From NCBI GenBank assembly GCA_015488785.1, contig WFNC01000572.1:1-9172 (forward strand): a stretch of 9,172 nt of DNA, in the 5' to 3' direction. Made by a program: the position numbers and the translations under genes. Below are positions 6,667 to 9,172 of the stretch, in pieces. Under the pieces are notes generated by a model. That model had not been told where the DNA came from, made no database searches, and was given only the letters and a program-made list of their open reading frames with translations. Origin of the DNA: Flavobacteriales bacterium (GTDB lineage: Bacteria > Bacteroidota > Bacteroidia > Flavobacteriales_D > Parvicellaceae). Numbering within the stretch: position 1 is the stretch's first letter; every line of letters starts with the position of its first letter.

Positions 6667-6934
6667 CTCTCCAAATTGTAGCCTCTAAACATATGTATAA
6701 GGTTATTACTAAAAATATAAGTGCTAATACTCCGTGTCGTTTTATTCCTTTTTTTCGATATAAAATAGTTAAAACTAGATGTGTTAACGTAACTCCATAC
6801 ATTATTAAATACCAAAGCATATCTCCAAGTCCCCAACCGAATGCAATGTGCTTGTAAAAAGTCCCAAGAGAACAAATCAAGACTAAACAAGCAAGGACTA
6901 AATAATTTAGTATTTTCCAAAAATTAAGAGTCAT
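6623..6934 (-). CDS. Small membrane protein with three transmembrane helices
   Basis: The 103-aa protein has hydrophobic segments at about 9-28, 35-60 and 68-88. A short basic loop (Y-R-K-K-G-I-K-R-H) separates the last two, and a polar tail ends in R-D-G-E-Y-P-W-N-G. By the positive-inside rule, the basic loop faces the cytoplasm. The ATG at 6934 is the first in frame and the first helix follows at once. The downstream broken gene overlaps its 3' end, so the two were probably co-transcribed. A shadow frame of 96 codons overlaps it but lacks membrane pattern or protein-like composition. No named family is recognised. Confidence 0.65.
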   Translation of the reverse strand: MTLNFWKILNYLVLACLVLICSLGTFYKHIAFGWGLGDMLWYLIMYGVTLTHLVLTILYRKKGIKRHGVLALIFLVITLYICLEATIWRDGEYPWNGEVFYKY

Positions 6935-6969
6935 TTTTTAATTTTTATCATTTTAAACATCAAATTTTA

Positions 6970-7011
6970 CTTTTAACGGACTTTATTAAATGAACTATCT
7001 TTCGCTTAGCA
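6970..7011 (-). repeat. Dispersed intergenic repeat, copy Y
   Basis: This is the partner of the repeat at 4819-4857. It shares GAACT, the TTTC block, CTTAGCA and an A/GGGA or CGGA core in the same order, with small insertions and deletions. It lies in the gap between the 148-aa secreted-protein gene and the small membrane-protein gene. The homology is partial and was judged by eye. Confidence 0.4.
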
Positions 7012-7047
7012 GAAAACTCGTGTTACGTATAGTATTTTAGGCGCTTT

Positions 7048-7494
7048 TTATTCATTCTCCCATTCGTATTTGTTCGCATTGATTGAGTTAAGTACTTGTT
7101 TAAAGCTTAGTTCTCTATTTGAGGATAAAACTCGAATAAGTCGAAGATTCATTTTATCTATCTCGTAGTCAATTATGTAATACTTAGTGTAATAAGCTCG
7201 TCCGCCATATGACATACTAATTATTTGATGTTTATTTTCGTCAATTGCTATCCAATTCAACCTGATATGTTTACCTCTACCTGTACATCCTTTGCTAAAT
7301 TTCCCGTTAGAATTAGCAATGTCTTTTCTTTCTGTTTCAATTTCTTCAAGAAATATTTTATTTAATTTATTAGTCTTTTTATAAACCTTATAGTTTGTGA
7401 TGTCAATTAAATTTATCCAGTCTTTGTTTTGTTTTTGGGAAAAACTATAAAAGGAACAAAAAATTAATAATATTAAATATATCGATCTCATCAT
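7048..7494 (-). CDS. Small secreted protein of unknown function
   Basis: The 148-aa protein begins with a Sec signal peptide (1-20, hydrophobic, ending F-S-F-S-Q). The mature part is about 128 aa, basic, and looks like a single alpha/beta domain: a helix rich in Lys and Glu (35-58), a G-K-F-S-K-G-C-T-G-R-G turn region, then strands 'HIRLNWIAID', 'HQIISMSYGGRAYYTKYYIIDYEI' and 'LRLIRVLSS', and a final helix. It has a single mature Cys. It has its own gap on each side (113 and 180 bp) with dyads, not tight operon spacing. No family is recognised. Confidence 0.75.
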   Translation of the reverse strand: MMRSIYLILLIFCSFYSFSQKQNKDWINLIDITNYKVYKKTNKLNKIFLEEIETERKDIANSNGKFSKGCTGRGKHIRLNWIAIDENKHQIISMSYGGRAYYTKYYIIDYEIDKMNLRLIRVLSSNRELSFKQVLNSINANKYEWENE

Positions 7495-7505
7495 TTGAAT
7501 TCTGA

Positions 7506-7650
7506 CTAACGTTTTGTATCATTCTGAAAATCAACTGTTAGTGACTCTGTTTTTCAGTCGTGTTTTTTATCTTTTTTCTTCATTTAAACGTTAGATTAAG
7601 GTAATTAATTTCCTTCTTTTTCGAAATGAGAGGAATTATGGCTAACGTTT
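7506..7650. repeat. Three AACGTT dyad motifs forming alternative stem-loops
   Basis: CTAACGTTT occurs at 7506-7514 and 7642-7650, and its inverse AAACGTTAG lies between them at 7586-7594. Either neighbour can pair with the middle copy through a perfect 9-bp stem. The right-hand hairpin has a further inner stem, TAATTTCCT (about 7604-7612) with AGGAATTA (7631-7638). The left-hand one encloses CTGAAAA/TTTTCAG. The arrangement recalls integron attC sites (long imperfect palindromes with TAAC/GTTA ends), but the full RYYYAAC...GTTRRRY pair is not met. The stretch 7495-7674 holds no gene I can support. Confidence 0.45.
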
Positions 7651-7652
7651 AG

Positions 7653-7678
7653 CTAAACTGCGTTTTAATGCAGTTTAG
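7653..7678 (-). terminator. 9-bp hairpin across the lipoprotein gene stop codon
   Basis: CTAAACTGC (7653-7661) pairs perfectly with GCAGTTTAG (7670-7678) around the loop GTTTTAAT. The right arm includes the TAA stop of the lipoprotein gene. No U-run follows in the direction of transcription, so it is at best a poor intrinsic terminator. It may instead stabilise the 3' end or form part of the adjacent dyad region. Confidence 0.4.
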
Positions 7679-8226
7679 GTTTTGTTGTAGATAGTATATT
7701 CATTACAAATAATTGATTCTATATGAAATGCTTCTTTAATCAAATCTCTAACATTGCACTTATATTTATAAAGATATTCGTTGTTATAGCATAAGGTAGA
7801 GTCATTGAAGTATGTTAAAGTTGATCGTTTTCCTGTTGAACTTTGTAATTCAATAATTAATCTAGAGTCCATTCCTTGGATAGTATCTATGATTTCATAC
7901 TCAGAAAGTAACAATTCATTTAATCTATCTAATTCTTCAACTTTGTTTATTGAATCAATCAAATTTCCTTCTTCAATAATGTCTCCAGGATTTATTCGTA
8001 CTGGGGTAGTTGTAATTTTTATTGTGTTATTATTTTCATTTATGTCTTTGTAAAATGCCCAACAATAAAGATTCGCCACTGTGATTTTTGAATCAAGAAT
8101 AGATTCAGAAGAAGTATCTTCTTTTTCTACCTTTTGTTGGCCTGATTTAATCTCGGATTCCGAATTGTTACTACACGAACCCAAGAATAAGGTAATCGAG
8201 AATAAGATTATGGTTTTTGTTTTCAT
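7675..8226 (-). CDS. Lipoprotein of unknown function
   Basis: The 183-aa protein starts with a lipoprotein signal peptide: K-T-K-T, a hydrophobic core, and lipobox L-G-S-C with Cys18 as the lipidation site. After that comes an acidic, Ser-rich linker (S-N-N-S-E-S-E..., about 19-45). The frame extends upstream to an ATG at 8289, but the extra 21 residues are polar and would bury the signal peptide, so I chose 8226. The mature domain (about 46-183) is acidic with mixed helix and strand: 'DRLNELLLSEYEIIDTI', 'SRLIIELQSS', 'STLTYFNDS' and a C-terminal 'RDLIKEAFHIESIICNEY'. It is anchored to the outer membrane or inner periplasmic face. The sequence after Cys18 is acidic but does not clearly match the Bacteroidota surface-export signal. 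No family is recognised. Confidence 0.8.
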   Translation of the reverse strand: MKTKTIILFSITLFLGSCSNNSESEIKSGQQKVEKEDTSSESILDSKITVANLYCWAFYKDINENNNTIKITTTPVRINPGDIIEEGNLIDSINKVEELDRLNELLLSEYEIIDTIQGMDSRLIIELQSSTGKRSTLTYFNDSTLCYNNEYLYKYKCNVRDLIKEAFHIESIICNEYTIYNKT

Positions 8227-8358
8227 ATTATCTACAACAATTGTCTTAAGATCACTGTTCCTATGTCTGAATATTGAGTTCATTTGCATTTAGTTTTCTA
8301 TATTGATTATCGTTTAGCTAAAAATAATATTTTCCAATACAAAGTAAATCTCTTTTTT

Positions 8359-8502
8359 GCGTTAGGGATAGTAGCGTTAGCTTTTTGTGTTTTAAGATTA
8401 GTTAAACTTAGCTAAAAAGAGCGATTTTATGAGCTCCTTTTTGGCTTTAGTTTTACTTCTTTAAACATAAAAACTACTAGCGGATAGCCTGTTAAAACGC
8501 CC
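8359..8502 (+). ncRNA. Structured intergenic element, copy 2
   Basis: The left bracket GCGTTAGGGATAGTAGCG (8359-8376) and right bracket CTAGCGGATAGCCTG (8478-8492) match those of the element at 1511-1586. GCGTT pairs with AACGC (8496-8500). G65-G66-G67 (8365-8367) pair with C88-C89-T90 (8488-8490), where copy 1 has GAG with CTC. Between the brackets is a long imperfect hairpin: 8382-8397 pairs with 8458-8473 (one mismatch, one G-T), then 8400-8422 with 8433-8457, loop near GATTTTAT. The hairpin sequence is unrelated to that in copy 1, so the fold is kept and the sequence is not. It lies downstream of queD and upstream of the lipoprotein gene. The rest of the gap 8227-8522 holds no gene I can support. 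Confidence 0.55.
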
Positions 8503-8522
8503 AAACAACAAAATTAAAAAAT

Positions 8523-8960
8523 CTATTTATTATCCGAAGCAAACCACTCGGCATAGCTTGTTGGGGTTTCTCTTAAGAAAGCTGAATGTAAAACAACATC
8601 GCCTTTTAAGTGTTTTTTGACCATTGTGATAATATCTATCAGCATATTTTCGCAAGTTGGTTGATAATCGACGTAACGGGTACGGCTGTTTATCTTTTCC
8701 ATGTCTTTGAACCGCGAATCTTTTCTGAGGATTAATCGGTGGTCAAATTCGTTGTAAATATGATCCTTTACTATTTTTTTTATGTCTCCAAAATCGATAA
8801 CCATTCCACAATCCGATAAGCAAGTATCGTTGGACGGTGTTCCAATTAATGTTATTTTTAGATGATATGAATGTCCGTGTATGTCTTTACATTTTCCTTC
8901 GTATCCATCGAGTGCATGAGCTGTTTCGAAATCAAACTCTTTAGTAATTCTTATTTTCAT
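8523..8960 (-). CDS. queD: 6-carboxy-5,6,7,8-tetrahydropterin synthase
   Basis: QueD turns 7,8-dihydroneopterin triphosphate into 6-carboxytetrahydropterin, the second step from GTP towards queuosine (preQ0). It is cytosolic and zinc-dependent. The 145-aa protein is full length for the family. Zinc ligands are H15 (F-E-T-A-H-A-L) and H28/H30 (H-G-H). The catalytic Cys24 sits in the bacterial C-x3-H-G-H arrangement. D73-H74 (F-D-H-R-L) and E131 (L-R-E-T-P-T-S-Y-A-E-W) complete the site, and P-T-C-E-N (101-105) is the substrate-binding segment. The C-x3-HGH spacing favours QueD over mammalian-type pyruvoyl-tetrahydropterin synthase. The gene lies 70 bp after gap but beyond a strong terminator, so it probably has its own promoter or depends on read-through. 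I see no clear promoter in the 18 bp that remain. Confidence 0.93.
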   Translation of the reverse strand: MKIRITKEFDFETAHALDGYEGKCKDIHGHSYHLKITLIGTPSNDTCLSDCGMVIDFGDIKKIVKDHIYNEFDHRLILRKDSRFKDMEKINSRTRYVDYQPTCENMLIDIITMVKKHLKGDVVLHSAFLRETPTSYAEWFASDNK

Positions 8961-8978
8961 TACTTTGTTGTATGGCCT

Positions 8979-9022
8979 AAAAAAAACGGTGCATAATAGT
9001 TATTTATTACGCCCGTTTTTTT
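8979..9022. terminator. Strong bidirectional intrinsic terminator between gap and queD
   Basis: On the minus strand the stem runs ACGG-GCGTAATA with TATTATGC-(A)-CCGT: 12 bp with one G-T pair and one bulged A. A run of A lies before it and a run of eight T after it, with seven more T on the other strand. This is a textbook terminator for gap transcripts coming from the right and would also stop transcription from the left. Confidence 0.85.
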
Positions 9023-9030
9023 CTTTATTC

Positions 9031-9172
9031 TTAATAATAGATTAATCTTCTAACTTTTGCTATGTGTTTTGCTAAACGGATAACTTGTTTGGTATATCCA
9101 AATTCGTTGTCGTACCAAGTGTATAGCGTTGTGCTTTTTCCGTCTTCAGAAACAATTGTTGCTGTACTGTCA
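9031..9172 (-). CDS. gap: Glyceraldehyde-3-phosphate dehydrogenase, C-terminal end (partial)
   Basis: Only the last 46 residues lie in the window; the rest is beyond the right edge. They read D-S-T-A-T-I-V-S-E-D-G-K, then T-W-Y-D-N-E-F-G-Y-T-K-Q-V, then I-R-L-A-K-H-I-A-K-V-R-R-L. The W-Y-D-N-E-x-G-Y motif is the hallmark of the GAPDH C-terminal domain, and the final helix is typical. The enzyme makes 1,3-bisphosphoglycerate from glyceraldehyde-3-phosphate in glycolysis, or runs the reverse reaction in gluconeogenesis. The NAD or NADP preference cannot be judged because the N-terminal Rossmann domain is missing. The stop TAA is at 9031-9033, eight bases before the terminator. Confidence 0.93.
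   Translation of the reverse strand, partial: DSTATIVSEDGKSTTLYTWYDNEFGYTKQVIRLAKHIAKVRRLIYY

Noticed and set aside
6630..6920. Alternative 96-codon frame overlapping the small membrane protein
   Set aside because: The 103-aa frame shows three regular hydrophobic helices and a sensible basic loop. The alternative has no such order.
8227..8289. Upstream ATG that would extend the lipoprotein by 21 residues
   Set aside because: It would place a polar stretch before the signal peptide and prevent lipoprotein export. The ATG at 8226 starts right at the signal.
7805..8293. Plus-strand open frames of 70-82 codons opposite the lipoprotein gene
   Set aside because: They are antisense shadows of a gene with a clear signal peptide and have no independent support.
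1..9172. CRISPR arrays, tRNA, rRNA, transposases or integrases
   Set aside because: No regularly spaced repeats, tRNA-like cloverleaf, rRNA sequence, transposase or tyrosine/serine recombinase motif was seen on either strand.

Overview
The window looks like a chromosomal segment from a member of the Bacteroidota, most probably a Flavobacteriaceae. It is strongly AT-rich. Its recognisable housekeeping proteins (KdtA/WaaA, QueD, GAPDH) have flavobacterial-looking sequences, exported proteins end their signal peptides in 'SQ' or 'GSC' motifs, Shine-Dalgarno sites are mostly absent, and two promoters match the Bacteroidota -7 consensus TAnnTTTG. No species can be named from the sequence.

Layout, left to right. 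(1) 1-1637: the end of a possible gene entering from the left, a 135-bp imperfect palindrome, an orphan secreted 365-aa protein (+), and a hairpin-bearing intergenic element. (2) 1638-4722: a conserved-looking core block. A cytoplasmic 353-aa protein (+) with kinase-like active-site motifs converges on a two-gene operon (-) encoding a predicted outer-membrane barrel protein and KdtA, the Kdo transferase of lipopolysaccharide synthesis. (3) 4723-8522: an accessory stretch, all on the minus strand. It holds a Fic/DUF4172 protein with a C-terminal winged helix and a striking operator over its promoter, a gene broken by an in-frame stop, a small three-helix membrane protein, a secreted 148-aa protein and a 183-aa lipoprotein. 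The gaps between them are full of dyads and dispersed repeats. (4) 8523-9172: core genes again (-), queD of queuosine synthesis and the 3' end of gap (GAPDH), separated by a strong bidirectional terminator.

The core genes flank a zone of small, mostly exported orphan genes, with one decayed gene and several repeat families. This pattern fits an insertion hotspot or a cassette-like array without a visible integrase. The Fic gene is probably a self-regulated AMPylation module: its winged helix is the obvious candidate to bind the triple GGAGAATAA motif upstream.

The best candidates for something undescribed are the two-copy structured intergenic element (1511-1586 and 8359-8502), which shows compensatory base changes, the kinase-like 353-aa protein, and the Fic operator.
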